NCBI GenBank assembly: GCA_017521325.1
Contig: JAFXCV010000011.1
Coordinates: 1 to 45,983 of the forward strand
DNA: 45,983 nucleotides
Reading direction: 5' to 3'
Origin: Oscillospiraceae bacterium
Lineage (GTDB): Bacteria > Bacillota > Clostridia > Oscillospirales > Ruminococcaceae
Shown: piece after piece, positions 1 to 9,309 of the stretch
Position numbering within the stretch: position 1 is the stretch's first letter
Layout: each line of letters begins with the position of its first letter
Notes under the pieces: generated by a model
Told to the model about the DNA's origin: nothing
The model's database searches: none
Seen by the model: only the letters and a program-made list of their open reading frames with translations
Program-made: the position numbers and the translations under genes

Positions 1-2563
1 AATCGACGGAATTGCACAGGCAGCTCCTATGTACAGCACGGATGTGCTGATGAATTACCCTGAAAACCAGACCTGTGCTACAAGGATACAGAGTCTTGCG
101 CAGGATGGGGAGCCGTGGCTTGACCGTGTCACGCTCCTTGAGGGCAGAATGCCCGAAAAGAGCACTGAATGCGTTGTGGCAAAGCTCAAGAACATCGACG
201 ATATCCCACAAATCGGGAGCAGCATTTCCGTAAATCCCCAGACAAAAACGGACGAGATTCTTTCAGATCGCACCTTCACCGTCACCGGAATCGTGGACAG
301 CCCCTATTATTTCTCTATTGAACGTGAACGCACGACGGTCGGCAGCGGCAGCATCAATATGGTGCTGTATGTGCCCGAATCCGCCTTTTCTCTCGACTGC
401 TACACACAGATCCTTGCTGCGGTGGATGGTGCAGATGCCCTCAATGCCTTTGAGGAGGACTATGAGGAAAGCGTCCGTAAAATCAAAGAGCGTGTGGAGG
501 AAATTGCAGATGCGCAGTGCATCCTGCGTTTTGAGGAACTGACTGCAGAGCCAAGACAGGAACTGGCGGACGGCTGGAAAGAATATGAATCCCAGAAGGC
601 GGATGCCGAAAAGCAGCTCTTGGATGCCAAAAAATCGCTGGATGATGCCAAAAAAGAGCTTGACGAGGGCTATACAGAGCTTGACAAGCAGGCACAGCAG
701 CTGAGAGATATGGGAATGCCGGAGAACATGATCACGGCTTCCCTTGCCGATGCAAGAGCAAAGCTGGATGCAGGGCTTGCGGAATACGAAAAGGGACTTT
801 CGGAATATACCGAAAACCGTGACAAGGCAGAAAAAGAGCTTGCAGATGCAGAGCAGAAACTTCTGGACGCACAGAAGGAACTGGATTCCGCTGAAAAGGG
901 CGAATGGCATATCCTGACCCGTGCGGAAAATATTTCCTTTGCAAGCTTTGAGGGCAATGCCATGAAAATCGCTGCCATCGCAGTGGTGTTCCCCATTTTC
1001 TTCTTTATGGTGGCAATTCTCGTTGCACTCACAACCATGACACGCATGGTCGAGGAGCAGCGTGTACAGATCGGAACACTCAAAGCCCTCGGCTACAGCA
1101 ACACATCCATCATGTGGAAATATGTACTGTATGCAGGCACAGCGACGCTGCTCGGCAGTGCGCTGGGACTTACCTTCGGCATGCAGTTTTTCCCACGCAT
1201 CCTCTGGAATGCCTATGGGATCATGTACAATCTGCCGCAACTGCAAACACCATTCCGCTGGAATTACGCACTCATCGCATTTCTCGGTGCACTTTGCTGC
1301 ACGATGCTTGCCACTGTCAGCGCCTGCCGCCACTCGCTGCGTGAATGCGCCGCAAGACTGATGCTCCCGAAGGCTCCCAAGGCAGGAAAACGAGTGCTGC
1401 TCGAATACATCACGCCCCTCTGGAAGCGGATGAAATTCACGCATAAGGTTACCATCCGCAATCTCCTGCGCTATAAAAAACGCTTCTTTATGACGATCGT
1501 GGGGATTTCCGGCTGCACCGCACTGCTCGTGACGGGCTTCGGACTGAGTGATTCCATCAACGAGATCATGGATAAGCAGTATGCAGAGCTGAACCATTAT
1601 GACGTGCTGATGGTGCTGAAAAACGCAAAATTTGCCGACAGTGAACCGATCCGTCAGGTGATGGAAACCCATCATGCGGATTCCGTCCTTCCCGTTCACC
1701 GTGAAACGCTTGATATTTCGGCAAATGACAAGACCTATGAGGCTGATCTCTTCATCCCCAAAGACCTTGACAGCTTCCCGCAGCACATGACACTTCGAAA
1801 CCGTAAGACGGGAAATATGCTTACACTTGACAATGAAACCGTGATCCTCACGGAAAAGGCAGCGGAAACGATGGGGCTTTCCGTCGGTGATTCCCTCAAG
1901 CTTATAAAGGACAGCGGAAAAACAGTACTGGTCAAAATCGGCGGCATTGCAGAAAATTATGTCGGTTCCTATGTCTATATGTCCCCTGCGCAGTACGAAA
2001 AACTCTTTCAAAAATCCCCCAATTACCGCATGCTGCTTGCGAAACTCGGCAATACCGCAGACGGTACCGACTTTGCAGAGGCGATGCTTGATTGTGAGGG
2101 GGTAACGACGATTTCTCTCGTGGAAGAGATGAAGCAATCCTTCCACAATATGGTCACCAGCATCAACTACATCATCGTAGTGCTGATCATCAGTGCAGGA
2201 CTTCTGGCATTTGTGGTGCTGTATAATCTGATGAACATCAACATCACCGAGCGTGAGCGTGAGCTTGCCACCATCAAGGTGCTGGGCTTCTATGAGGGCG
2301 AGGTCGGTGCCTACGTCTTTCGTGAAACCCTCATCCTCTCGCTGCTTGGCAGTGCGGCAGGACTTGTGCTGGGAATCTTCCTGCACGGCTTTGTTGTCCG
2401 TACAGCGGAAGTGGATATGGCAATGTTCGGACGTGAGATCGCTCCCTCAAGCTTTGTCTATGCACTGATCCTGACAATGGTATTTTCTTTCATCGTCTGT
2501 CTTGCCATGCTTCCGAAGCTGCGCAGGATCAGCATGGTGGAATCCCTCAAAAGCGTAGACTGA
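1..2563 (+). CDS. ABC transporter permease, FtsX/MacB type with coiled coil (5' end missing)
   Basis: The reading frame is open from the first bases of the window, so the true start lies upstream and the Met at 29 is internal. The protein has a periplasmic-type region, a Lys/Glu/Ala-rich coiled coil (about residues 190-300 counted from that Met), then a first FtsX membrane block (about 315-450) and a second one (about 710-840), each with the charged 'VEEQRVQIGTLKALGY' or 'RERELATIKVLGF' turn typical of FtsX permeases. Two FtsX blocks joined by an extracellular loop is the architecture of large Firmicutes permeases that work with a separate LolD-like ATPase to move lipids or peptides or to act mechanically on the envelope. 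The ATPase is not in the window and probably precedes this gene. The stop is 20 bp before the next gene, suggesting co-transcription. The substrate cannot be told. Confidence 0.85.
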   Translation, partial: IDGIAQAAPMYSTDVLMNYPENQTCATRIQSLAQDGEPWLDRVTLLEGRMPEKSTECVVAKLKNIDDIPQIGSSISVNPQTKTDEILSDRTFTVTGIVDSPYYFSIERERTTVGSGSINMVLYVPESAFSLDCYTQILAAVDGADALNAFEEDYEESVRKIKERVEEIADAQCILRFEELTAEPRQELADGWKEYESQKADAEKQLLDAKKSLDDAKKELDEGYTELDKQAQQLRDMGMPENMITASLADARAKLDAGLAEYEKGLSEYTENRDKAEKELADAEQKLLDAQKELDSAEKGEWHILTRAENISFASFEGNAMKIAAIAVVFPIFFFMVAILVALTTMTRMVEEQRVQIGTLKALGYSNTSIMWKYVLYAGTATLLGSALGLTFGMQFFPRILWNAYGIMYNLPQLQTPFRWNYALIAFLGALCCTMLATVSACRHSLRECAARLMLPKAPKAGKRVLLEYITPLWKRMKFTHKVTIRNLLRYKKRFFMTIVGISGCTALLVTGFGLSDSINEIMDKQYAELNHYDVLMVLKNAKFADSEPIRQVMETHHADSVLPVHRETLDISANDKTYEADLFIPKDLDSFPQHMTLRNRKTGNMLTLDNETVILTEKAAETMGLSVGDSLKLIKDSGKTVLVKIGGIAENYVGSYVYMSPAQYEKLFQKSPNYRMLLAKLGNTADGTDFAEAMLDCEGVTTISLVEEMKQSFHNMVTSINYIIVVLIISAGLLAFVVLYNLMNINITERERELATIKVLGFYEGEVGAYVFRETLILSLLGSAAGLVLGIFLHGFVVRTAEVDMAMFGREIAPSSFVYALILTMVFSFIVCLAMLPKLRRISMVESLKSVD

Positions 2564-2583
2564 CATCCAGAAAGGAGCATCCT

Positions 2584-3777
2584 ATGACCTATCAGAAAAT
2601 CAGACAGGGACACAAATTCATCGACACAGAGCCCATCCCGTCACGGGAAGAGCTGATGTCGATCATCAGGCAGGAATCCTATGAAATGACCTTCGTTCGT
2701 CTGGATGAGGATTACCGCAGGCATCCCGTGTATACGGCAATCAACTGGCTGTACATGATCACAGGGCTGTTTCTGTTTTGCTGGTTCTGCATGCATGCAA
2801 ACGGCTTTGGCGTTGCATGTGCGGCAAGCATGCTCGCCCTTCCTGTCATCATCTCCCCTTTCACCAAGGGCTTTACCCACAAGCATAAGCCGATTCTATG
2901 TATTGTATCCGTGATAGCAGCATTCCTGCTGCTGGGGCTGACGGTTGTCAGCGGTCTTTCACATTTCGGGATGCTCAGTATCTCTTTACCGGTGAATTTT
3001 GAATCCCCGATCGTCGTTGCATTTATCATTGTTTTTATTTTCCTCTCCTTCCCCTTTGCAATTATGGTGTTCCTCATTGTAAACGGCATCGCAGAACGCA
3101 AATGCACCGAGGAAGTGTCCGCCACCTGCATCGGATATGACTGTGATTTTGTGGTAATCCGCAATAACGGACATCGCCGGAAGACCATTCGCTACACACC
3201 CGTATACCAGTACTACACATCCGAGGGGGAACAAACGGCGGTGAGCAAGGCTACCACTGAAGATCCCACAATACTTCCCCACATTGGAGAAACCCGTTCC
3301 ATCTGGTACAATCCCCGAAAGCATGACGAAATCCGCATCACCGAAAAGCCAAGTGTTTCATGGGGCATCGTCGCTGCCCTTGCGATTGTCATTATTCTCT
3401 TTGCAGGAATTACCTTCGGCATCTCCTCACAGATCGAAGTGACGCCTCCCTCCTCCCCCACTCAAACAGAGGACGGCAGGACAATTCTCACCGATTCCTT
3501 CCTCAACCAGCAAACAGGCTCCGAAGCATGGCGCATTGCACTGCGTACCGTCACGAAAGTTGAGGAGCAGGACGGCAAGCTTTGTGTTTACTTTGAGAAG
3601 CTTTCCGGCTTTGCACTGGGTACCGCAATTCCCGCAGAGGAAAAGGCGCAGTACGCTTCTATCAAGGCAGGCGATCAACTCTACTGGGTGCAGTCAGGTA
3701 CTTCGGCAATGCTATTCAGCACGGATGACTACCTGTATGAGGGAAATAAAAAACTGACCACGGAACAATCCGACTGA
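2584..3777 (+). CDS. Membrane protein of unknown function, DUF3592-like
   Basis: A 397-residue protein with an AAAGGAG ribosome site 8 bp before the ATG. About 60 polar residues precede three to four membrane segments (roughly 55-105, 107-130, 138-165). A middle cytosolic or external region with a 'GEQTAVSKATTEDP' and 'YNPRKHDEIRI' pattern resembles DUF3592-type proteins. Another membrane segment at about 260-282 leads to a soluble C-terminal domain after a Pro/Ser/Thr-rich stretch. It sits 20 bp after the ABC permease and is probably in the same operon, so it may be an accessory envelope protein. I do not recognise a catalytic motif. The DUF3592 resemblance is an impression only. Confidence 0.6.
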   Translation: MTYQKIRQGHKFIDTEPIPSREELMSIIRQESYEMTFVRLDEDYRRHPVYTAINWLYMITGLFLFCWFCMHANGFGVACAASMLALPVIISPFTKGFTHKHKPILCIVSVIAAFLLLGLTVVSGLSHFGMLSISLPVNFESPIVVAFIIVFIFLSFPFAIMVFLIVNGIAERKCTEEVSATCIGYDCDFVVIRNNGHRRKTIRYTPVYQYYTSEGEQTAVSKATTEDPTILPHIGETRSIWYNPRKHDEIRITEKPSVSWGIVAALAIVIILFAGITFGISSQIEVTPPSSPTQTEDGRTILTDSFLNQQTGSEAWRIALRTVTKVEEQDGKLCVYFEKLSGFALGTAIPAEEKAQYASIKAGDQLYWVQSGTSAMLFSTDDYLYEGNKKLTTEQSD

Positions 3778-3838
3778 TTTGGTATAAGCATATATATTTT
3801 TTGAAACAACATGCGACAAAAATCGTGAGTATGCGCAC

Positions 3839-3867
3839 TTGACAATTCTTTATTTCCGTGATAGAAT
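3839..3867 (+). promoter_or_regulatory. Sigma-A promoter of the riboswitch-ATPase transcript
   Basis: TTGACA at 3839-3844 and TAGAAT at 3862-3867 with a 17-bp spacer; transcription would begin about 10 bases before the aptamer at 3877. Confidence 0.8.
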
Positions 3868-3876
3868 AGTATCCAT

Positions 3877-4005
3877 AAAGGGAGTAGCTTGCGTTAAAAG
3901 GAAACGTAACACCTTGCGACATACCCGATGGAAACATCCGCATTGTGTTTTAAATGGCAAGACTTTTGTTACGGCTGATGCCGTAATGAAAGTCTTGTTT
4001 TTTTT
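3877..4005 (+). ncRNA. yybP-ykoY manganese riboswitch with intrinsic terminator
   Basis: The leader contains the conserved blocks of the yybP-ykoY aptamer in order: AAAGGGAGUAGCUU at the 5' strand of P1, a middle GACAUAC segment, and GGCAAGACUUUU closing P1. These match the known Lactococcus aptamer pieces (GGGGAGUAGC, GACAUAC, GCAAGACCUUU). The last part of the aptamer overlaps the left arm of a strong terminator: CAAGACTTT (3958-3966) pairs with AAAGTCTTG (3989-3997), with an inner TTACGG/CCGTAA stem and eight T's. The arrangement implies that ligand binding holds the P1 strand and prevents the terminator, turning the gene on. Known ligands of this class are Mn2+ with Mg2+ support. It lies 50 bp before the ATPase. 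Confidence 0.92.
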
Positions 4006-4055
4006 GCAGGCTTTCCGTAATTACGGGCAATACTATCATCATACAGGAGGTCGCT

Positions 4056-6662
4056 ATGGATACAAACAAACCTATTTATTCACTTTCAAAGGACGAGCTT
4101 TTTTCAGAACTCGGCTGTGATGCAGGAGGACTGACAAAGGCATCAGTCACGAAACAGCAGGAAAAATACGGTAAGAACGAGCTGGAGGATACCGCAAAAA
4201 AGAGCGTCATTCAGGTATTCTTTGAGCAGTACAAGGATTTTCTGGTCATCATTCTGATTGCAGCAGCAGTGATTTCCGGCGTACTTGGCGACTGGGAATC
4301 CGCCATCATCATTCTGGTGGTCATCACTATCAACGCCATCCTCGGCACCGTACAGCACTGTAAGGCACAGCAGTCCCTTGAGGGACTCAAGGCGATGTCC
4401 GCCCCCTCTGCAAAAGTTTTGCGTGACGGTGAGATTGTCGTAATCGAGGGCAAAGAAGTGACTGTCGGCGATGTCCTCATCCTCGATGCCGGTGATTTCA
4501 TCTGCGCAGACGGCAGAATTCTGGAATGCGCAAGCCTGAAGGTTGCAGAATCCGCCTTGACGGGCGAGAGCGAGCCGGTGGAAAAGGAAGATACGGTTCT
4601 CGAAGGCGATGTACCGCTTGGTGACCGCAAGAATATGGTGTATTCCGGCAGCTTTGTCACCTACGGCCGTGCAAGGGTACTGGTAACAGGTATCGGCATG
4701 AAAACCGAAATCGGCAAGATTGCGACACTTCTCAAATCCACTGAGGAAAAGAAAACACCCCTGCAGGTGAGCCTTGACAGCTTTGGCAAAAAGCTGTCTA
4801 TCGGCATTCTCATTGTATGCGCACTGGTATTCGGTCTGAGTCTATTCCGTGGAAATCCCCCCGTGGATGCATTTGTATTTGCCGTTGCACTTGCAGTTGC
4901 GGCAATTCCCGAGGCGCTCAGTTCCATCGTGACCATTGTGCTTGCAATGGGTACACAGAAGCTTGCCAAGGAAAATGCCATCATCCGCAAATTGCAGGCG
5001 GTCGAGGGTCTGGGCAGTGTATCCATCATCTGTTCGGATAAGACGGGTACGCTGACGCAGAACAAGATGACCATCCGCAAGATTTTCTTTGACAATACCC
5101 TGATTGATGAAAATGATACACTGACCGAACGCCAGAAGCAGCTTGTCATTGACGGACTTTTGTGCAATGACGCAACGGTGCGTGACGGCGAAGAAATCGG
5201 CGATCCGACGGAGGTTGCACTGGTAAACTATGCGGAAAAGCACCACATCGCTTCTCTGGAATACCGTGGAAAATTCGAGCGTCTGGGTGAGCTGCCGTTT
5301 GATTCCGACAGAAAGCTCATGTCCACCATCCACAAGATCGGCCCGAATTACAAGATGCTGACCAAGGGTGCGGTGGATGTGCTGATTCCCCGTATTCTGG
5401 AAATGAAAACAGCTGAAGGCAAGCGTGCCTTCACGCCCGATGATGCGGAGCTTCTGCGCAGTACAAATTTACAGCTCTCCGAACAGGGACTGCGTGTTCT
5501 GGCACTCTGCGAAAGAGATGTTCCCTCCCCCGATGTTACCCTCAAGGATGAAAACGGCTATATTCTGCTGGGACTCTTTGCAATGCAGGATCCGCCCAGA
5601 GTGGAATCCGCAGATGCGGTTGCAAAGTGCAAGTCCGCAGGCATCCGCCCGATCATGATTACGGGTGACCATCTGATTACCGCATCTGCCATTGCAAAGC
5701 AGATCGGCATTCTCGATGACGAGCATATCGCAGTCGAAGGCGCAGCCATTGAAAATCTCTCCGACGAGGAATTGCAGGAGTTTGTAGAAAGGGTTTCCGT
5801 TTATGCACGAGTATCCCCTGAGCATAAGATCCGCATCGTCAATGCATGGCAGGCAAGGGGCAATATCGTATCCATGACGGGTGACGGTGTTAACGACGCT
5901 CCCGCCCTTAAGCAGGCGGATGTGGGCGTTGCAATGGGCATTACGGGCAGCGAGGTTGCAAAGGACAGTGCCTCCATGGTACTGACCGATGACAATTTTG
6001 CAACCATCGTCAAGGCAATCGAAAACGGCAGAAACCTCTACGACAACATCAAGCGTTCTATCCTGTTCCTGCTCTCTGGCAATACCGCCGGAATTCTTGC
6101 AGTACTGTTCTGTTCCATTCTCGCACTCCCCGTTCCGTTCAAGGCGGTGCATCTGCTGTTCATCAACCTTCTGACGGACTCCCTGCCTGCAATTGCCCTC
6201 GGCATGGAGCCGCATAATCCTGATGTCATGAAGCGCAAGCCCCGTCCGAAGGATGAATCCATCCTCACAAAGTCCGTCCTCCTGCAAATCGTCACCGGCG
6301 GCATTGTCATTGCAGCCTACACGCTCATTGCGTATTTCATCGGTCTGAAAATCAGCGCAGAAGCTGCAAGCACCATGGCATTTGCTGTGCTGTGCCTGTC
6401 AAGACTGGTTCACAGCTACAACTGCAAGTCGGATTCCCCCGTGCTGTTCACAAAACGCATGTTTAACAACAATTCCATTCAGGGTGCCTTCCTGATCGGC
6501 TTTGCATTGCTCAGCGCAGTGCTGTGGCTGCCTTTCCTGCATGGTATTTTCAGCGTTGCTGCACTTGACGCAGTACACATCTGCATCATCTACGGACTGT
6601 CCGTTCTGACGCTTCCGACGATCCAGCTGTTCAAATTCATTACGAGCAAAATCAAGAAATAA
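4056..6662 (+). CDS. P-type cation ATPase (P2A, Ca2+/Mn2+ export)
   Basis: An 868-residue P2-type ATPase that pumps a divalent cation out of the cytosol. The ATG has an AGGAGG site 5 bp before it. Visible motifs: TGES of the actuator domain (169-172), PEAL in the fourth membrane helix (285-288), CSDKTGTLT with phosphorylated Asp 328, and TGDGVNDAP of the hinge. Four membrane helices lie before the kinase domain or within it and six near the C terminus, as in SERCA-like pumps, and length is typical. Annotation as a calcium pump would follow from homology, but the yybP-ykoY riboswitch in its leader argues for manganese export (as with Lactococcus YoaB). It appears to be a single-gene transcript, closed by the hairpin at 6670. 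Metal choice is inference from the riboswitch. Confidence 0.93.
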   Translation: MDTNKPIYSLSKDELFSELGCDAGGLTKASVTKQQEKYGKNELEDTAKKSVIQVFFEQYKDFLVIILIAAAVISGVLGDWESAIIILVVITINAILGTVQHCKAQQSLEGLKAMSAPSAKVLRDGEIVVIEGKEVTVGDVLILDAGDFICADGRILECASLKVAESALTGESEPVEKEDTVLEGDVPLGDRKNMVYSGSFVTYGRARVLVTGIGMKTEIGKIATLLKSTEEKKTPLQVSLDSFGKKLSIGILIVCALVFGLSLFRGNPPVDAFVFAVALAVAAIPEALSSIVTIVLAMGTQKLAKENAIIRKLQAVEGLGSVSIICSDKTGTLTQNKMTIRKIFFDNTLIDENDTLTERQKQLVIDGLLCNDATVRDGEEIGDPTEVALVNYAEKHHIASLEYRGKFERLGELPFDSDRKLMSTIHKIGPNYKMLTKGAVDVLIPRILEMKTAEGKRAFTPDDAELLRSTNLQLSEQGLRVLALCERDVPSPDVTLKDENGYILLGLFAMQDPPRVESADAVAKCKSAGIRPIMITGDHLITASAIAKQIGILDDEHIAVEGAAIENLSDEELQEFVERVSVYARVSPEHKIRIVNAWQARGNIVSMTGDGVNDAPALKQADVGVAMGITGSEVAKDSASMVLTDDNFATIVKAIENGRNLYDNIKRSILFLLSGNTAGILAVLFCSILALPVPFKAVHLLFINLLTDSLPAIALGMEPHNPDVMKRKPRPKDESILTKSVLLQIVTGGIVIAAYTLIAYFIGLKISAEAASTMAFAVLCLSRLVHSYNCKSDSPVLFTKRMFNNNSIQGAFLIGFALLSAVLWLPFLHGIFSVAALDAVHICIIYGLSVLTLPTIQLFKFITSKIKK

Positions 6663-6669
6663 CATTGCA

Positions 6670-6707
6670 GCAGCCCCCGTTATTGTCGGGGGCTGCTCAG
6701 CTTTTTG
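6670..6707 (+). terminator. Terminator after the ATPase gene
   Basis: A 10-bp stem, AGCAGCCCCC (6670-6679) with GGGGGCTGCT (6689-6698), is followed by a short T run at 6703-6707. Confidence 0.75.
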
Positions 6708-6902
6708 AAAAACCTCATAGATTCAAAAGGCGATTGCGTTTTTGCGGGCGTGGGTACGCAGTACCCACACAATATAGCCCCTCCCCTCGGGGAGGGGTTG
6801 GGGTGGGGGCAGTGTCAAGCATATTTTCACTAAGAAAATACACTTTATCTACAATCTGAGTAGCATCCGTTATTGTCGGGGACTGCTGATTTTCTAAAAA
6901 AC
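6670..6902. repeat. Small intergenic insert between imperfect direct repeats
   Basis: The terminator hairpin sequence at 6671-6712 recurs in degenerate form at 6861-6902: both share CCGTTATTGTCGGGG, then CTGCT, then a T-rich stretch and a run of A's. Between them lies about 150 bp holding a GGGTACGCAGTACCC palindrome and a CCCCTCCCC/GGGGAGGGG hairpin followed by GGTTGGGGTGGGGG. No gene is seen. The G/C-rich part resembles short intergenic repeats common in Ruminococcus relatives. Confidence 0.55.
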
Positions 6903-6904
6903 AA

Positions 6905-6933
6905 TTGACAAAAACCGCCGGATGTGGTAAGAT
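6905..6933 (+). promoter_or_regulatory. Promoter of the topoisomerase gene
   Basis: TTGACA at 6905-6910 and TAAGAT at 6928-6933, 17-bp spacer, about 30 bp before the ribosome site of the gene at 6973. Confidence 0.65.
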
Positions 6934-6972
6934 AATAAAGTATGAGAAAGCCCGAAACAGAAAGGATTTCCA

Positions 6973-9207
6973 ATGGCAAAGAAGAAAGAAACTCCAAAGC
7001 CCAAAAAGCCTTCGATGGATGCATGGTTTGAAAACGCCGGTATCACGCAGGAGGAGCCGATCACGGACACACTGGAAAAGAATTATCTGCCCTATGCGAT
7101 GAGCGTCATCATTTCCCGTGCGCTGCCCGAAATTGACGGCTTCAAGCCCTCCCATCGCAAGCTGTTATATACAATGTATAAGATGGGTCTGCTCACAGGC
7201 AGCCGTACCAAATCCGCCAACGTTGTTGGTCAGACCATGCGTCTGAATCCCCACGGTGATGCGGCAATTTACGAAACCATGGTGCGTCTGACCCGTGCAA
7301 ACGAAAGTCTGCTGCACCCCTATGTGGACTCCAAGGGTAACTTCGGTAAGCAGTATTCCCGTGATATGGCATATGCCGCTGCACGATACACGGAAGTTAA
7401 GCTTGCACCGCTGTGCAATGAACTATTCCGTGACATCGACAAGGAAACGGTTGATTTTGTCCCGAACTATGACAACACCATGCCCGAGCCGACACTGCTG
7501 CCAGCTGCATTTCCGGCGGTGCTGGTCAATTCCAACATGGGTATTGCCGTTTCCATGGCAAGCAATATCTGCCCGTTCAACCTGCAGGAGGTATGCGAAA
7601 CCTGCATTGCTCTGATGAAAAATCCCAATCACGACATTCTGTCAACACTCAAAGGACCGGATTTCCCCGGCGGCGGATTCCTACTCTATGATGAGGAGGA
7701 GCTTCGCAGGATCTACGAAACGGGCAGGGGTAGTGTCAAGCTTCGTGCAAAGTGGAACTTTGATAAGGCGGCTGGATGCATTGAAATTACCGAAATTCCC
7801 TATACAACGACGCTTGAGGCGATCTGCGACAAGATCACGGAACTTGTCAAGCTCGGAAAACTGCGAGAGATTTCCTATGCCCGTGATGAAATTGACGTGA
7901 ATGGTTTCCGTCTGGCAATTGATGTCAAGCGAGGCACGGATCCCGAAAAACTCATGCAGAAGCTGTTCCGCATGACGCCGCTGCAAGATACATTCGGATG
8001 CAACTTCAACATCCTTATCGGCAGCATGCCAAAGGTCATGGGCGTGCGTGAAATTCTTGAAGAATGGACGGCATTCCGTCAGGAATGTGTACGCCGCAGG
8101 GTGTATTTTGACCTCAAGAAAAAGAAAGAAAGGCTGCATCTGCTGCTCGGTCTGAAGAAGATCCTGCTTGATATTGACAAGGCAATCGCCATTATCCGCA
8201 ACACCGAAGAAGAAGCCAAGGTTGTTGAAAACCTGATGAACGGCTTTTCAATCGACGAAATTCAGGCGGAATATGTTGCTGAAATCAAGCTTCGTCATCT
8301 GAACCGCCAATACATCCTCTCCCGTATTGAGGATGTGGATAAATTGACTGCGGAAATCGCCGACATGGAAGATATCCTCAGCAAGCCCGAACGCATCAAG
8401 AAAATCATCATCGCAGAGCTGAAGGATACCATTAAAAAATATGGACAGCCCCGAAAGACCATGTTCTACCATGCAACGGAGGAGGATCATCTTCCTGCAC
8501 AGGATGATACTCCCGACTATCCGGTGCATCTGTTCCTCTCTAAGGAGGGCTATTTTAAGAAGATTACGCCGCAATCACTGCGTATGAGTGGTGAGCAGAA
8601 GGTCAAGGAGGGCGATTTCATCGCACAACAGCTCCAGGGGACCAACAAAACGGAACTGCTTTTCTTCACAAGCGGTGCGCAGGTGTACAAGACCAGAGCA
8701 AATGCATTTGAGGATTCCAAGGCAAGCCTTCTGGGTGATTATATTCCTGCAAAGCTTGGCTTTGATGAAAACGAAACTGTCTGTGGCATGGTTGCAACCA
8801 CCGATTATAGTGGAACACTCCTGTTCATCTTTGAAAACGGCAAGGCTGCGAAGGTTCCGCTTTCTGCATATGCAACAAAAACCAACCGTAAAAAGCTGAC
8901 TGCGGCATTCTCGGACAAGTCCCCCCTCGTCAAGCTTTTCCTGCTGACTGAGGATTCCGATCTGTTTGTACGTTCCAGCGGAAACCGTGCGATCCTTCTC
9001 AGCACCTCTGAAATCCCCGAAAAAACCACCAGAAGCACGCAGGGTGTACAGATCATGACACTCAAGGCAAAGCAAACAGTCGTTTCAGCGGAAATTGCAG
9101 AGGGCGAGTTTCTCGAATCCGTCCAGAGCTTCCGCATCAAATCCGCACCGGCTGCGGGGAAACTTGCGAAAAATCTCGAAGAAGCCAATCAGATGGAATT
9201 ACTATAA
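6973..9207 (+). CDS. parC: DNA topoisomerase IV subunit A (type IIA, ParC/GyrA family)
   Basis: A 744-residue DNA-cleaving subunit of a type IIA topoisomerase, which decatenates or relaxes DNA with a GHKL ATPase partner. The N-terminal breakage domain includes 'SRALPEIDGFKPSHRKLLY' and catalytic Tyr 139 in 'AAARYTEVKL'. A coiled-coil arm with the 'EYVAEIKLRHL' gate follows, and a beta-propeller C-terminal part starts near 500. In the quinolone pocket the motif reads NPHGDAAIYE, so Ala 97 stands where a Ser is usual while the acidic residue (Glu 101) is kept. The usual partner gene (parE) is not adjacent; the gene is alone on its transcript. It could be named gyrA-like; the short C-terminal domain favours ParC. 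Confidence 0.85.
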   Translation: MAKKKETPKPKKPSMDAWFENAGITQEEPITDTLEKNYLPYAMSVIISRALPEIDGFKPSHRKLLYTMYKMGLLTGSRTKSANVVGQTMRLNPHGDAAIYETMVRLTRANESLLHPYVDSKGNFGKQYSRDMAYAAARYTEVKLAPLCNELFRDIDKETVDFVPNYDNTMPEPTLLPAAFPAVLVNSNMGIAVSMASNICPFNLQEVCETCIALMKNPNHDILSTLKGPDFPGGGFLLYDEEELRRIYETGRGSVKLRAKWNFDKAAGCIEITEIPYTTTLEAICDKITELVKLGKLREISYARDEIDVNGFRLAIDVKRGTDPEKLMQKLFRMTPLQDTFGCNFNILIGSMPKVMGVREILEEWTAFRQECVRRRVYFDLKKKKERLHLLLGLKKILLDIDKAIAIIRNTEEEAKVVENLMNGFSIDEIQAEYVAEIKLRHLNRQYILSRIEDVDKLTAEIADMEDILSKPERIKKIIIAELKDTIKKYGQPRKTMFYHATEEDHLPAQDDTPDYPVHLFLSKEGYFKKITPQSLRMSGEQKVKEGDFIAQQLQGTNKTELLFFTSGAQVYKTRANAFEDSKASLLGDYIPAKLGFDENETVCGMVATTDYSGTLLFIFENGKAAKVPLSAYATKTNRKKLTAAFSDKSPLVKLFLLTEDSDLFVRSSGNRAILLSTSEIPEKTTRSTQGVQIMTLKAKQTVVSAEIAEGEFLESVQSFRIKSAPAAGKLAKNLEEANQMELL

Positions 9208-9211
9208 AAAC

Positions 9212-9244
9212 AAGGGATTTCCCGTCAGGAAATCCCTTAATTTA
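9212..9244 (+). terminator. Terminator of the topoisomerase gene
   Basis: Stem AAGGGATTTCC (9212-9222) with GGAAATCCCTT (9228-9238), then AATTT. Confidence 0.75.
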
Positions 9245-9245
9245 T

Positions 9246-9278
9246 TGCAAAAAATCGCCCGCTTATAAGCGGGCGATT
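9246..9278 (-). terminator. Terminator of the sugar ABC operon
   Basis: Stem AATCGCCCGCTT/AAGCGGGCGATT (9253-9278). Read on the minus strand it ends in a run of T's (A's at 9249-9254 on plus), directly after the last permease gene. Confidence 0.85.
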
Positions 9279-9309
9279 GATGTTTTGCAATAACGTATGT
9301 ACGTTGAAA

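Noticed and set aside
263..2386. A 707-codon open frame antisense to the ABC permease
   Set aside because: Codon bias of the real gene keeps the opposite strand open. The translation is Cys/His-rich without any domain, and no ribosome site fits.
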